A program made the translations under genes and the position numbers. From Myoxocephalus aenaeus (Eukaryota; Chordata; Actinopteri; Perciformes; Cottidae), in the NCBI GenBank assembly GCA_038501785.1, contig JBAMJR010000031.1:10325001-10389000 (forward strand): a stretch of 64,000 nt of DNA. The letters run 5' to 3'. Below are positions 18,023-42,329 of the stretch, piece by piece. The notes under the pieces are model-generated. The model worked only from the letters and a program-made list of their open reading frames with translations, searched no databases and was not told the DNA's origin. The first letter of the stretch is position 1, and each line of letters begins with the position of its first letter.

Positions 18023-19243
18023 TACTCACCTAAAGGATTATTAGGAACACCTGTTCAATTTCTCATTAATGCAATTATCTAATCAACCAATCACATGGCA
18101 GTTGCTTCAATGCATTTAGGGGTGTGGTCCTGGTCAAGACAATCTCCTGAACTCCAAACTGAATGTCAGAATGGGAAAGAAAGGTGATTTAAGCAATTTT
18201 GAGCGTGGCATGGTTGTTGGTGCCAGACGGGCCGGTCTGAGTATTTCACAATCTGCTCAGTTACTGGGATTTTCACGCACAACCATTTCTAGGGTTTACA
18301 AAGAATGGTGTGAAAAGGGAAAAACATCCAGTATGCGGCAGTCCTGTGGGCGAAAATGCCTTGTTGATGCTAGAGGTCAGAGGAGAATGGGCCGACTGAT
18401 TCAAGCTGATAGAAGAGCAACTTTGACTGAAATAACCACTCGTTACAACCGAGGTATGCAGCAAAGCATTTGTGAAGCCACAACACGCACAACCTTGAGG
18501 CGGATGGGCTACAACAGCAGAAGACCCCACCGGGTACCATTCATCTCCACTACAAATAGGAAAAAGAGGCTACAATTTGCAAGAGCTCACCAAAATTGGA
18601 CAGTTGAAGACTGGAAAAATGTTGCCTGGTCTGATGAGTCTCGATTTCTGTTGAGACATTCAGATGGTAGAGTCAGAATTTGGCGTAAACAGAATGAGAA
18701 CATGGATCCATCATGCCTTGTTACCACTGTGCAGGCTGGTGGTGGTGGTGTAATGGTGTGGGGGATGTTTTCTTGGCACACTTTAGGCCCCTTAGTGCCA
18801 ATTGGGCATCGTTTAAATGCCACGGCCTACCTGAGCATTGTTTCTGACCATGTCCATCCCTTTATGGCCACCATGTACCCATCCTCTGATGGCTCCTTCC
18901 AGCAGGATAATGCACCATGTCACAAAGCTCCAATCATTTCAAATTGGTTTCTTGAACATGACAATGAGTTCACTGTACTAAAATGGCCCCCACAGTCACC
19001 AGATCTCAACCCAATAGAGCATCTTTGGGATGTGGTGGAACGGGAGCTTCGTGCCCTGGATGTGCATCCCACAAATCTCCATCAACTGCAAGATGCTATC
19101 CTATCAATATGGGCCAACATTTCTAAAGAATGCTTTCAGCACCTTGTTGAATCAATGCCACGTAGAATTAAGGCAGTTCTGAAGGCGAAAGGGGGTCAAA
19201 CACAGTATTAGTATGGTGTTCCTAATAATCCTTTAGGTGAGTG
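18023..19243 (+). mobile_element. Complete Tc1/mariner transposon, DD36E (Incomer-like)
   Basis: A 1,221-bp element flanked by TA on both sides (18021-18022 and 19244-19245). The terminal inverted repeats 18023-18051 and 19215-19243 are 29 bp with one mismatch, at the outermost base: (T/C)ACTCACCTAAAGGATTATT and on. It contains one uninterrupted transposase gene. The catalytic spacing is DD36E, which matches the published 'Incomer' group rather than classical DD34E Tc1; the family name is my inference. Confidence 0.92.
18171..19211 (+). CDS. Tc1/mariner transposase, DD36E, intact
   Basis: This 346-residue cut-and-paste transposase would bind the element's terminal repeats and cut at TA sites. 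Residues about 10-45 form a paired-type helix-turn-helix (FERGMVVGARRAGLSISQSA, then FSRTTISRVYKEW). A basic stretch TTNRKKRLQFARAH follows at about 125-138. The catalytic acidic residues are D155 in WSDESRF, D246 in QQDNAPCH and E283 in NPIEHLWD, with 36 residues between the second D and the E. A glycine-rich motif GGGGVMVWG lies between the first two. There are no internal stops or frameshifts over 1,041 bp. The start codon is the first ATG in frame, 148 bp inside the left end. Whether the protein is active cannot be told from sequence. Confidence 0.95.
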   Translation: MGKKGDLSNFERGMVVGARRAGLSISQSAQLLGFSRTTISRVYKEWCEKGKTSSMRQSCGRKCLVDARGQRRMGRLIQADRRATLTEITTRYNRGMQQSICEATTRTTLRRMGYNSRRPHRVPFISTTNRKKRLQFARAHQNWTVEDWKNVAWSDESRFLLRHSDGRVRIWRKQNENMDPSCLVTTVQAGGGGVMVWGMFSWHTLGPLVPIGHRLNATAYLSIVSDHVHPFMATMYPSSDGSFQQDNAPCHKAPIISNWFLEHDNEFTVLKWPPQSPDLNPIEHLWDVVERELRALDVHPTNLHQLQDAILSIWANISKECFQHLVESMPRRIKAVLKAKGGQTQY

Positions 19244-20503
19244 TAAATGTATGTTATGTATTATTACTGATGCATTCATATTTAAGCAGCACTTTAAAGC
19301 ACATCTTTATTGTAGTGCTCTGTAGTCTTGTGATCTAGAAAGATATTACTATGTATTTTGTATTATGTAAAATCTGTATTAGCACTGTATCATTAGTATA
19401 ATGACTATAAAATAGAATAAGAAGTGGAATATTTTCCTTGTGTTTTATTGTGTTGTAGATTAGAAGTATAAAGTGGAAGTAAATGGAAATAGTCAGGTTA
19501 AGTACAAGTACCTCAAACGTATAAATACAGTACTTGTGAAAATAAACTGTTATTTTGTGGGTGTGACTCTTTTTTTGTGTTTTTTTTTTTTTTTTTTTTA
19601 CAGTGTAGGCCAGAGGCTCTTCTCCATTACAACAGAAGGTGGCGCCTGTCTGATGGGAAACATTTAGTCCGACTTGAACAGGGCCAGGCCAACTAAACCA
19701 CGTTTTGGGAGCCAGCATTAGACACCCAGCAGGGCTGTACGCAGGCTTTACAAACACAATCACTAAGTGCTTTGCAAGAGGTCGATTCCCACTGCAGCTG
19801 TGTGAGAGTGGGAGCCCTTGGGTGTCGGACTGTGGACAGGCGTGGCAGGGGGCTGGTCCAGGAGCACCGAGCGATGGAAAAACATCAGGGTCCACTGGCT
19901 TGGTATCAGCTGAGGCCCTGAAATATTCTGACAAAGGAAACCCGGTGTCGCAACCCAACAGGGACCGATTGATCGCTATTACACATCTGCTTCTGTCTGA
20001 GGACGCGGCTCCGGCTCGTGGGTGTGCCGCAACCGACAACACGACTCCGTCCCGAGGATGCACTGAGGTGAGTACACCGCCTGCAATCATTTGCGTGTAG
20101 TTGTGTCGGACAAGGCTGTCGTAGTTAAATGGCTGGGCGTAGTAGACTACAAGGTCCTCCGTGACGCGTCCATGGATCGTGTGTGCGCCGATGATCCCAA
20201 TACGATAGCATAATTTACTGCCTGATGTTCACCATGTTGTTGTCGGTCGTACTTTGCATCCCACTCCCCTCCCTTGATGTATTGTACTGTGTGCTCGTAT
20301 AACGTTATTTAAATGGCATACTGGATCGGCGCACAGCACCCTCTCTCCATATTGGCCATGCTTTCTTTTTTTGCTCTGCAGAAGAAGGCCCGTGTGCAGT
20401 TTGTATTCATCCTGAAACCGCAAGCGTCCGCGGTGCTTTAGAGAAGCACACAGTAATCTCGCTCATTAGCGTGATGGCTGTTTGTTATTTCACAGAAGCT
20501 CCG

Positions 20504-20505
<2 letters not shown>

Positions 20506-20548
<43 letters not shown>

Positions 20549-20550
20549 GT
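20506..20550. repeat. (GT)n microsatellite
   Basis: About 20 GT units with one GC interruption, next to the CpG-rich segment. Confidence 0.95.
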
Positions 20551-20589
20551 TTTCCGGACAGTATCGGGATTAACATTGCGGGACATTAT

Positions 20590-20800
20590 GAGCTCTTCTG
20601 GCCATTTGACGGGATGGCTTTTAAATGCGCGGTTCTGTACGGAGGGAGAGTCCTGCAGTGTTGAGCTGTCGCTGCTGGCCTCTGCATTTTAGTGGGTGGC
20701 CATTAGCGGATCCTGGTGCTGATGCTGCAGCGCGTGCGAGTGTTGCTAGGCAGCCATGCAGCGCGCGGGCCGCTAGCGGGTGGAGGAGCGGAGGATGCTA
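20590..20800 (+). promoter_or_regulatory. CpG-rich segment, candidate add2 promoter
   Basis: A short region dense in CG dinucleotides (gcagcgcgtgcgag, gcagcgcgcgggccgctagc) unlike its AT-rich surroundings, 3.5 kb upstream of the first add2 coding exon. It contains gttgctaggcagc, which loosely resembles an RFX X-box. Role inferred from composition and position only. Confidence 0.4.
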
Positions 20801-23061
20801 AAACAATAATAATTGTAAAGCCCCAAAACAATATTGTTCATTCACGTCGAAATATGGAGCTAGATACACAAAAATGTTGCCCTGCACTCACGTGACCATC
20901 TGATCAATACGCCTGTTCCTTCCCCATGTGACTCGGTGTTGTTGGGACTAGATTTGAATCTCCCTCAGCACAATGGCAGACATGGGATGGATTCATCTGA
21001 GCAGTATAGAGGTTGATGTTAAAGTCAGTGTTGGTGGAATTACGTTTGTATTATTGAGCCTTAATCTAAATAATGTCGCGTATGTTGAATTACTGAATAG
21101 TCTTACATAAATACATGCATATACTTCTTACTAAAAAAATGTATTGAGATAGAAACTGTGATTATACATTGCTATAAGGCTTCTTCTAGATACATTAAAG
21201 AAGTTTTGCTGTTTTAAAACACCTTAATTTAAGTTTAGTTATTGCAATTCAAACATGAGCAGAAAGGAAGATAAACAAACTAATGATTGGGGCATATGTA
21301 CCTCTCTGACCAAAAGCTGTTTTCCATTTGCTCTTTTCTTAAATGTTTTGTATATTTTTCTATTGTTTATTTACACTGAGGTGGAAGCCAAATGTCCCAT
21401 TTGAGACTGAATCTCCTGCACAGAGTCAACAAAATGTATTGTACCGCTACACCATTCATGCATTTTCATCTTGTGAAAGCACTCTGTCTGCTTCATGTTT
21501 AGAATTTATTTATTTTTGGGCCATAATAATTTAGTGTGTTGTCGTCGGCAGGAATATTAGATTGAAAGTCCTTTTTAAATGAAATTGTGTTAAATTTCAG
21601 ACCACCTACAACTGCCTGCACATCAGTCAATACGGGCATGTGTGAAATAATGTACATCAAACTATAAAAAAGGTTGGTTTAGTAATTTTTAAGGTACAGA
21701 TTAGGCCAAAGATCTCACAGTATCTCACCGCAGAGCATTAATTTGTTTATCTTTTGTTCTGGTAAAGAAAAATGCAGGGTATAATAATATTTGTTGAATA
21801 TATATGTATTTATTTATTAAACTAAACATAACTGAAGTTTTTCTTTTGCTGTTTGATGAGAACGCAGCTAGAACAAGAGAGACTGACAGCTTTCCTTCTT
21901 CCTGAGATTTTATGAAACAAATGTGAGGTGATGATTCAGCAAGATCAGCCATCATAGTGAGGCTAAAGATAACAGGAAGTGATGTGAGGCCAACAGCCAG
22001 AATTATTGCAGGAGACATCATTTTTGTTGAAGGCGAAATGTTTATCAAAAATTTACATTTGTAATATTGCCATGCCTACAAATCATATTCTATAGACTTA
22101 AGAAAACATCTTTGTTTGGTACATATAGGGAAACAAGTTGTTTAATGAAAATGATAATAATGATTTCAAAATGATCATTCCCTCTAATATTGCAATAAAA
22201 TAATTGCGATTAGATTTTTTCCCCGCCATTGTTTTTCAGCCCTAGCCAGATCTCTGTCTCCCCTTAGTCATTAGGGACCGTCCCTTGAGAGAGAGAGGCT
22301 TTCTGTCGGCAGCAGCTGGGCCCCTCTACCCCCAGAGTCAGAAACACTCTGAACCAACCTCCATTGTGAGACAATAGGAGAGCGCCGCTGTCTCAAATGT
22401 AGGCTTTTATAGAAAGATTGCTGCTTCTAATGTTACGATCAGCAACTTTTAAAACATACTTGGATATATTTGAATGAATATATAAATACCCATGTGTGAT
22501 TGCATAAAACCACAAACTGACCATCAAATCACAATGAAAACACCATTTATTTGAAAAGTAAATTATTAGTTGTATTACTAATTTGAACACAGCAGCTCTT
22601 CCTTTATTAATAAAACAAGACAACTTCATGTTCATACTGTATGTCGGTGTATGAGTTGGGAGTTCAGTTAGTCCTTTAGTAAAGGGCTGATTTTGGCGTT
22701 TCAATGCTTTTCAGTGCAGGCAGCCTGGCGTTAAAAGTGCACAGTTTATGCAGAAACTCCATTAAAGGTTTAGTCATCTGTCAGAGTTTCTCGCGTGCAA
22801 AGCAATGAGATTTAGAAAAGCACATGTAGATGATGTAAGTTGCTTTTCTGCTGTTGGAGTGAGTGAGCATCTTTAAAAGCTTGCCCTGGAAGCCAGAGAC
22901 GTGAGGGATGGGAATCGATGACGCACGTGATTACAGATCCACATATTAGTTGTGTTACAGTTATTCAATTTATCAAGTAAGCGACTAATCAAGTCAGTCA
23001 ATGAGATGTAGCACAAGAGAGAGGGTGTGGTGTGTCTGGGACCTTATCTGCGCCCTGCAGC

Positions 23062-23063
<2 letters not shown>

Positions 23064-23105
<42 letters not shown>
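23064..23105. repeat. (GT)n microsatellite
   Basis: About 20 GT units upstream of add2. Confidence 0.95.
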
Positions 23106-23107
<2 letters not shown>

Positions 23108-24329
23108 TGTGAGAGAATCGGGGAGTGGCTAGCCAGCTCTTCTCTGAAGAGCCTTACGGTAACTCTTTACTCTTTCTCCAGTTACAGAGACGTATCACTA
23201 GCTAACTTCCTGTTGGTGGTTCTGACGCTGCATGTGAGCTCTGCTAATGCTGCATTTTCTAGCTCTGCACTTCCACCGGCCCGTGCCCTGAGGAATACAG
23301 CCTCCTTAATGTGAGGGTAGGTTTTTCATCTTAATGCTGTCATTATAAAAATACAAGGAAATCCAGGCTTGATGTGCACTCCGATACGCTGTTTATTTTT
23401 GCACTTGTCAAATGCAAGATGTAATGCAAGATGCAAACGGATTGACATGGGTTTGAATTGTACATTAGTGAGAATGACGATTGTTGTTTAGTATTTGATC
23501 GTTTTTGCTGGATCTCTTCATAGCTTTGGCTGACCACCACCTGATCCCGAGGCAGGGCTGTTGTGCACTCCTGGAAGCAAAGGCAGCCAGATTAAACCAT
23601 TTACTGCTCACTGCACTTCTCCAATTTGCAAATGTACTCAGATTTTGTTTTGTTTTTGTTGAATAAACCAGCAATTACTTTCATCTGAACAGGATTATGG
23701 CTGCTGCTTTAGGAGCATATGGCTCGTATAATTTGAATAGTTTTATTTGTTTTAACCTTTTTGTCATGTCTTTTAAGGTATTGCTTTCATATCATATTAA
23801 GTCATATCTGCCCATCACTGTTGAACTGCACTTTCACCTCAAATGACCGCTCAGTTAATTGCTGTAAATATATTAAAGGCGTGGAAAGGAAAGGGATGAA
23901 TTCAAACTTTCTTTCACAATACAAACTGTGTCCTTAATTAAAAAAATAAAAATAAATCCATGATGGAACAACACTCTGGCAAGAGAAAGCTCAACACTTG
24001 CAGCTTGTTGTGTGCGGTTCATATCATCAGAAGGTTTGTTGGTCATCCTGAAGCTCCTGCCATGAGGAAGGGCTGGTGTGTTTGCTATGAATTGCTCCAG
24101 TATTCCAATGAGCTGCGATGCGTTTCTGGTTTTATGATGAATCACGATGTTGAACTGCAGACGGTCCAAGTGTCTTTGTGCGAGACACTGAACCCCCCCA
24201 CCCCCCCGCCTGGTGCAACAGTTGACTAAAAAGTTCAATAATATGATTAATAAATAAATATTGGCACCCTTTCTTTCCAGTTATCCCACCCACTCCTGGC
24301 TGTAAGACACCCACTGCGATACGTAGAAG

Positions 24330-37106
<12,777 letters not shown>

Positions 37107-37398
37107 GGCGTTCAGAAGCACCTGACCTTGGTGAAATACTACTGTGAAACATTTCTTAGTGTATGACGGAGTAGCGGATGATTTATCCACATCAGATGTA
37201 TTCAAACGCAGTCAGTTAAGATGTCGTTCACAGACACTAAAGGTTTACTAAATTGACTTACAAATACTATGTTACTGTAACACTGGTACTCACTGATTTG
37301 ATCTAAGTGGTGGTTCGTCTTAGAAAACACTGACAATTATTTTCACAAACTATTTGACCCAGGTTGGATACAAACCAACATTTTGACGCTTCTTGTCT

Positions 37399-37412
37399 CG
37401 CGCGCGCGCGCA

Positions 37413-37491
<79 letters not shown>
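37399..37491. repeat. (CG)n/(CA)n compound microsatellite
   Basis: CGCGCG leading into about 40 CA units, in the add2 3' UTR region. The start could form Z-DNA. Confidence 0.95.
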
Positions 37492-37494
<3 letters not shown>

Positions 37495-38277
37495 CTTGTA
37501 TTACTTGCATCTTATTTTCACCTGCTGTGCTATAAAACCATTACTTAACTTCACTGTATAGGCTTTCTAACACACTCCTTTCTGCAAATGGGATTACTAG
37601 TGTGATCTTGTGCACTTTCCACTCAGAATTTGTTTTATACCTTTTTATTTTAATTTTATCCACAATTTTCCAAGACGGCGGAAATTGAAGTCCCCTTGAA
37701 TTATGCACCCCTTATCCACATATAGGCACTTGACATTTGTATATTGACGTTCTAATATGTTGCATTTGTTCATCATTATAGGCATCTTCTAGTCATGATT
37801 TGGTCCTAATTATCAGATAGATGTTGCAGGTTTGCTATGTGAGCACAGGTGCAGTACGTGTAGAAATATACTGATAACTACTTATTGTGCTCTTCTGAAT
37901 GCTGGTTCTGTGTAAAACTATCAGCCTATTGACGTTATTACAGCAGGGAAGGACAAGGAAAAAGAGAAGCAGGGAAAATATGTTGGCTCGCAACAAAACA
38001 TAAGTCACTATTAATGCCTCTATTACCCAAAACAATTTGTTGCTTGCCAATGCAGTGTGAAACCCAGTAATAGAAGATACTAATGGTACTAAACATTCCG
38101 ATTTTCTCATTTTCTTTTAAATGTATGTGTGCAAAATACCTCTTAACAGTTGTAATTTCTTTCTGTTTTAACCAGTAGCTGTTAACAAAATGCTGATGTG
38201 TGATGTTTGCTCATGGTTTTAATTTATTTTATATTAGAATGTATAAGTGAGTGTTGCAAGGTTACCATGTATCAGTC

Positions 38278-38283
38278 ATTAAA
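38278..38283 (+). terminator. add2: Candidate add2 polyadenylation signal
   Basis: ATTAAA about 1.17 kb after the add2 stop codon, before the snrnp27 promoter. The intervening 37107-38277 looks like 3' UTR and contains no other ORF I can support. Confidence 0.5.
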
Positions 38284-38584
38284 GATCAAGTTTGATTTAA
38301 AACCAACTGGACTATCTAGTTTGTGTCTATCTTTTTCTACTTTGAAGTCGGGGTTCTGTTACTACCGTATTCATTTTAACAACTAATATACAATATTTAT
38401 TTAAATAACATAACATATATGTTTCTGTATTTACAGATGTTACATTTTCAGTCTAAGAACTATAATATATTGATGATCACACTAGTACTACTACTCATTA
38501 TTAGTCCGTGCTGAAGTACGGGATCAAGACCTATGGGTGGCGCTAAGGCACACAGCTGTGAAACACTGACGGCTCTCCTCCGCA

Positions 38585-38623
38585 CCGCTAGAGGGCGCTC
38601 TTCTGAAGAAACGTCACCGGAAG
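38585..38623 (+). promoter_or_regulatory. snrnp27: snrnp27 promoter: CTCF-like and ETS-like motifs
   Basis: ccgctagagggcgct at 38585-38599 fits the core CTCF motif (CC..TAGRGGGCGCT). CCGGAAG at 38617-38623 is an ETS/GABP site of the kind common in TATA-less housekeeping promoters. They lie 139-177 bp upstream of the snrnp27 start codon. Binding is inferred. Confidence 0.55.
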
Positions 38624-38761
38624 CTCGCGACCATAAAACACACACAACAGAAGAGCCTGACTTCGGAAGCAGCCATTAAGCCAACGAAATACACATATTT
38701 CTCGGCTCAAATTGGTTTGTTTCTACGATTACATCGATTTTACATTTTATTTATTAGGAAA

Positions 38762-40088
38762 ATGGGAAGGAGCCGGAGTCGATCTCCTCCAAGACGAGGT
38801 AAGAAACTAAAAGGAAGTTGGCTAATGTAACTTAGCTAACGTTAATACTAACCGCTACGTATGGTCAGCCTGTGACGTTGTTTAATCGTGTTTTACACGG
38901 AGAACGATATTCATGTTCATATGATAATGAACGCGTTTCCTTTCCTTTCCTTCATGACTTTACATCTTAAAGTGTGACTCGTGTAAAGCGTCATTGTCGC
39001 CTTTCTACGTTAACTGACATTACACAAAGTTCAAGATGTTTTGCCAAATTCCTTATTAAGTTTGACGCATTTCTGAAGCTGTAAGTTATATTTGACTGGT
39101 TTTGTAGTTTGAACATTCAACTGTTTTTGAGCATATTAAGTTTGTTATTAACAACAGAGTGGAGGAGCATGACGAGCTTAACCTTTCTGACCTCTGATTA
39201 GGTCAGTACACGTGGTACCATGTTAGATACACTCGCCTCTTTCAATAAACCTTATTTCTGCATCCCTGATTGATATCATGTTATCTCGGGTTGTCTGACA
39301 CTAAAGACCGGTGGTGATGTCTCTGCCAGTAATGCGAACCTTGAGTGTCTCCACATTTGACAGGTTTCATATCAATATGATGATGGTGTTGCATGAGGAG
39401 CAACACACTTGTGCCAACTTTCTCAACCACATACTGGTTGAACTGCACCCCATGCAGCAGGGTTTGCATGTGGATTATGAAGGAACAACTGTATGCTAAT
39501 CTCTTCTTTCACACTCAGTTCCTGAAGTGATCAAAAGTTAGCGATTTTGAAGTAAATGTATCTTGACAACACTGTAGTATATGTAATTATATCAACAATA
39601 ATATATACACAAACTATTGTAAGAGTTTCAAATCATGTGTATTCTCCACTGAACAGTTTAAATTATTCACTGGCCTTATGGCAGGCATTTAAATGATGTC
39701 TTTGCATAAGAAACCTGTACGTACAAAACTCGGTTGGACTGGTGCCAATGACATGTGTCAGGTGTAGCCTACATGTATCGGGTGTAGCCTATTTAAAACG
39801 GAAGAGAAGCTCTTAAATTCACTGTGTAGAGAGGAATGTTAATACGTGGATGTCAATTTGCCTCGTTAATAGCCACCAGTTTAATGCTAATGTAATCTTG
39901 TTTACTCTTTTCCAGCTGAGAGAAGGCGTTCCCGCTCTACTTCCCGGGAACGTGAGCGAAAGCGACGAGAAAGGGATCGCTCTCGTTCTCGAGATCGGGA
40001 CCGAGAGAGGCGGAGAAGTCGCTCACGATCTCCTCACAGGAGACGTTCAAGGTGCGTTAACACCTTCTCTCTTCTCTTTGCCACACAA

Positions 40089-40170
<82 letters not shown>

Positions 40171-42089
40171 TTACTCTCACTTATGGCTGCAGTCATTCGT
40201 TTTATGCTATCCTGCTGCAAAAAAATGTCCTAAATGGTAAAGTTTTAGCCTGTATAAAGAAAGAAATAGAAATGATCCTTTATTAATCCCCTTGGGGAAA
40301 TTCTTCTCTGCATTTGACCCATCCTTGGTTAAGGAGCAGTGGGCTGCCCTGTGAGGCGCCCGGGGTTAAGTGTCTTGCTCAGGGACACTTCGACATGTGG
40401 ACTATGGGGGGACTGGGGATCGAGCCGGCTACCTTGTGGTTACTGGCCGACCACTCATCCCCCTGAGCTACAGCCGCCAAATACCAATCTAGTAAATTGT
40501 CACAGAAAGTTAGTGTTTAGAGTGCACGTTTGGTACTCTTTGCCCTTTTGAGAACAAGCATGTGTATCTGCAAGCTTTAATAGACTTGCACAAATCATAA
40601 ACTATATTAATCCCTACAAGGCGCTGAAGTGTCTGACCTCAGTAGTCGTGGTAACCCGTCCACCTCCCGTTCCCTCTGCAGGTCTCCCCCCAGACGCCCT
40701 CGCTCCGCCTCCCCCTCCCCCTCTGAACAGGACAAAGATGCTAAGGAAAAAACAGCAAAGACAATTACGATCTCAGGTATTAGAATGATCAATATGTCCC
40801 TATTTGCTATATTCACATGACTTAAGGAGTAAATTCAGCCTTTTCTATGCTTATGACATCAATATTTTTGCCAAAACTTTACAGAGGAAGACATGGAGGG
40901 CAAAACAGAAGAAGAAATCGAGATGATGAAACTGATGGGATTTGGTTCCTTTAACACCAGCAAGGTAATAGCACAAGGGCGTCCTACGTTCTGCACCCAC
41001 AAGGAGGTGCAGTTTATTTCAGAAGAAGTTAATTCCACAGCTGAACTGAAGATAGGCATACTGTTGCATATCAATTTATCACAGTTGTGCTTAAAGTATC
41101 AGAGCATTATAAGACTCACATCGTAGGTAGCTCCTGACTATGTAATGGTCACTATTCACATTTACATGCTTCTTTTGACGATTTGAGGAAGGTCATGCTT
41201 CCATATTTACAATGCATCTTTTTTTATATCCCCCTTTTTTTAATTTACATAATTTATGGTATATGCAACTGCTGCACAGTAAAATCCTTCCCGTGGCTTC
41301 CTCCTGTCTCATGCTTTTCTGTGACGCAGCTGCAGATATGTAACGTTGAAGGAAATATGGAGTTGGCCACTGAAATAAAACTCCTTTTGTTAATAGAAAT
41401 GTTCGGACAAAACTTTGGTTCCGAGCATCAAAACAGCTCAGTATTATAGAAATACATGGAATTGTGTTGTTACTTTTATCTGTCGAATACAATTTGAAAA
41501 CTGCCATCATGGTTGACCAACATAATGACTCTCATTGTATGTCAGTCTAATCTCAACCTAATTCAGCAAGACATTTTAGCTTCATGATTGTTGAGCAGAG
41601 ACTACTACATGTTGTTAATGTGTTACTATTTAACTTGATCTGTGATGTTATCTAACAATGTTTTCAAACAGGGGAGGAAAACTGATGGATCAGTCAATGC
41701 GTTTGCTATCAATGTGAGCATGAAGAGAAAATACAGGTACGTCAAGAAAACTAATGTTTCTAGTTGTACAGAGCTGTCCGTTGGTTGTGCAGCATCACAA
41801 CCCCATGTTTCTATTATATATTGATCATTTTAAATGTATTGTCCAAACCCCGGTTTTCTGTGGAGTTAGTGTCAACTTTTCAGCGCTCAGACTCATCCAC
41901 TGTTATTGTAGCCAATCACCTCTGCAGGTGTTTCTATGCGAAGATCCCGGCTCTCCCATTGGTGCTTGATGATGTAATCTGCTAGTGTTGCGAGGGTAAC
42001 AGTGATGTAATGTTTTTGTTTTTGTTTTTTTTAGGCAGTACATGAACAGAAAAGGTGGGTTCAACAGACCTCTGGACTTCATCGCCTGA
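38762..42089 (+). CDS. snrnp27: U4/U6.U5 small nuclear ribonucleoprotein 27 kDa protein
   Basis: SNRNP27 is a small tri-snRNP protein acting in the spliceosome before activation. Exons 38762-38798, 39916-40051, 40682-40776, 40885-40964, 41672-41736 and 42035-42089 join in frame to 155 codons, the same length as I recall for the human protein. The amino-terminal half is an Arg/Ser-rich domain starting MGRSRSRSPPRR and continuing with alternating RS, RE and RD. The conserved C-terminal part reads EDMEGKTEEEIEMMKLMGFG, then GSVNAFAINVSMKRKYRQYM and GGFNRPLDFIA at the stop. All borders are GT-AG. A long (TA)n tract sits in intron 2. A polyadenylation signal AATAAA at 42324-42329 lies 235 bp after the stop. 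Confidence 0.96.
40090..40170. repeat. (TA)n microsatellite, about 80 bp
   Basis: Unbroken TA run starting about 40 bp after the snrnp27 exon 2 donor. Confidence 0.97.
40262..40481. repeat. Interspersed teleost repeat
   Basis: 'ttattaatccccttggggaa', 'gcatttgacccatcctt', 'cgcccggggttaagtgtctt' and 'ctgagctacagccgcc' in this order match a dispersed element I recall from many teleosts. Lies in snrnp27 intron 2. Family not named. Confidence 0.7.
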
Positions 42090-42323
42090 AAGTATCCACA
42101 ACTCATTGTGATACCTGAGAGGCTAAGCTCGGTTCTCCCCTCCATATTAGTGGATGACATTGTGTTATTTCAAACTTGTTTTGTGTTATACGACAATTTT
42201 GTATATACTGTTTTCTTTCTTTTTACAAGTTGGTCTCCTACCAATACTCGGCTTTGTCGGAAAATGGACAGGAGTAACAATGCATGTCATTTTGTGTTGA
42301 GGTGTGTGTGGAGTTTTATTTGA

Positions 42324-42329
42324 AATAAA
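42324..42329 (+). terminator. snrnp27: snrnp27 polyadenylation signal
   Basis: AATAAA 235 bp after the stop codon, followed by a GT-rich stretch. Confidence 0.7.

Larger units (their letters stand above)
17862..19555. mobile_element. Older hAT-like repeat, split by the DD36E element
   Basis: The left piece (about 17862-18022) has 'aaaagtagcaataccacag' and 'aatgtacctaaagtatc'. The right piece (about 19246-19555) has 'gaagtataaagtggaagtaa' and 'aagtacaagtacctcaaacg'. Together they read as one dispersed fish repeat rich in AGTA motifs, interrupted at 'ctactcattata'. Outer borders are approximate. Confidence 0.6.
19246..24280. other. figla-add2 intergenic region and add2 5' region
   Basis: Holds the right part of the older hAT-like repeat, a T-run at about 19580-19600, GT microsatellites at 20506-20550 and 23064-23105, and CpG-rich stretches at about 19980-20190 and 20590-20800. 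No coding exon is supported. A non-coding add2 first exon is expected somewhere here because add2 exon 1 as read begins at a splice acceptor. Confidence 0.5.
37107..38761. other. add2 3' UTR and add2-snrnp27 intergenic region
   Basis: Contains a CG/CA microsatellite at 37399-37491, the candidate add2 polyadenylation signal at 38278 and, just before snrnp27, a compact promoter with CTCF-like and ETS-like motifs. No further coding exon seen. Confidence 0.6.

Noticed and set aside
19632..19650. Second CTCF-like motif (cagaaggtggcgcc)
   Set aside because: One key position of the core differs and it lies next to an old repeat; too weak to annotate.
19705..20100. 131-codon plus-strand frame upstream of add2
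   Set aside because: No recognised domain and no likely initiation context. The gaggtgagt near 20067 could be a donor of a non-coding add2 exon, but this is not enough to call a gene.
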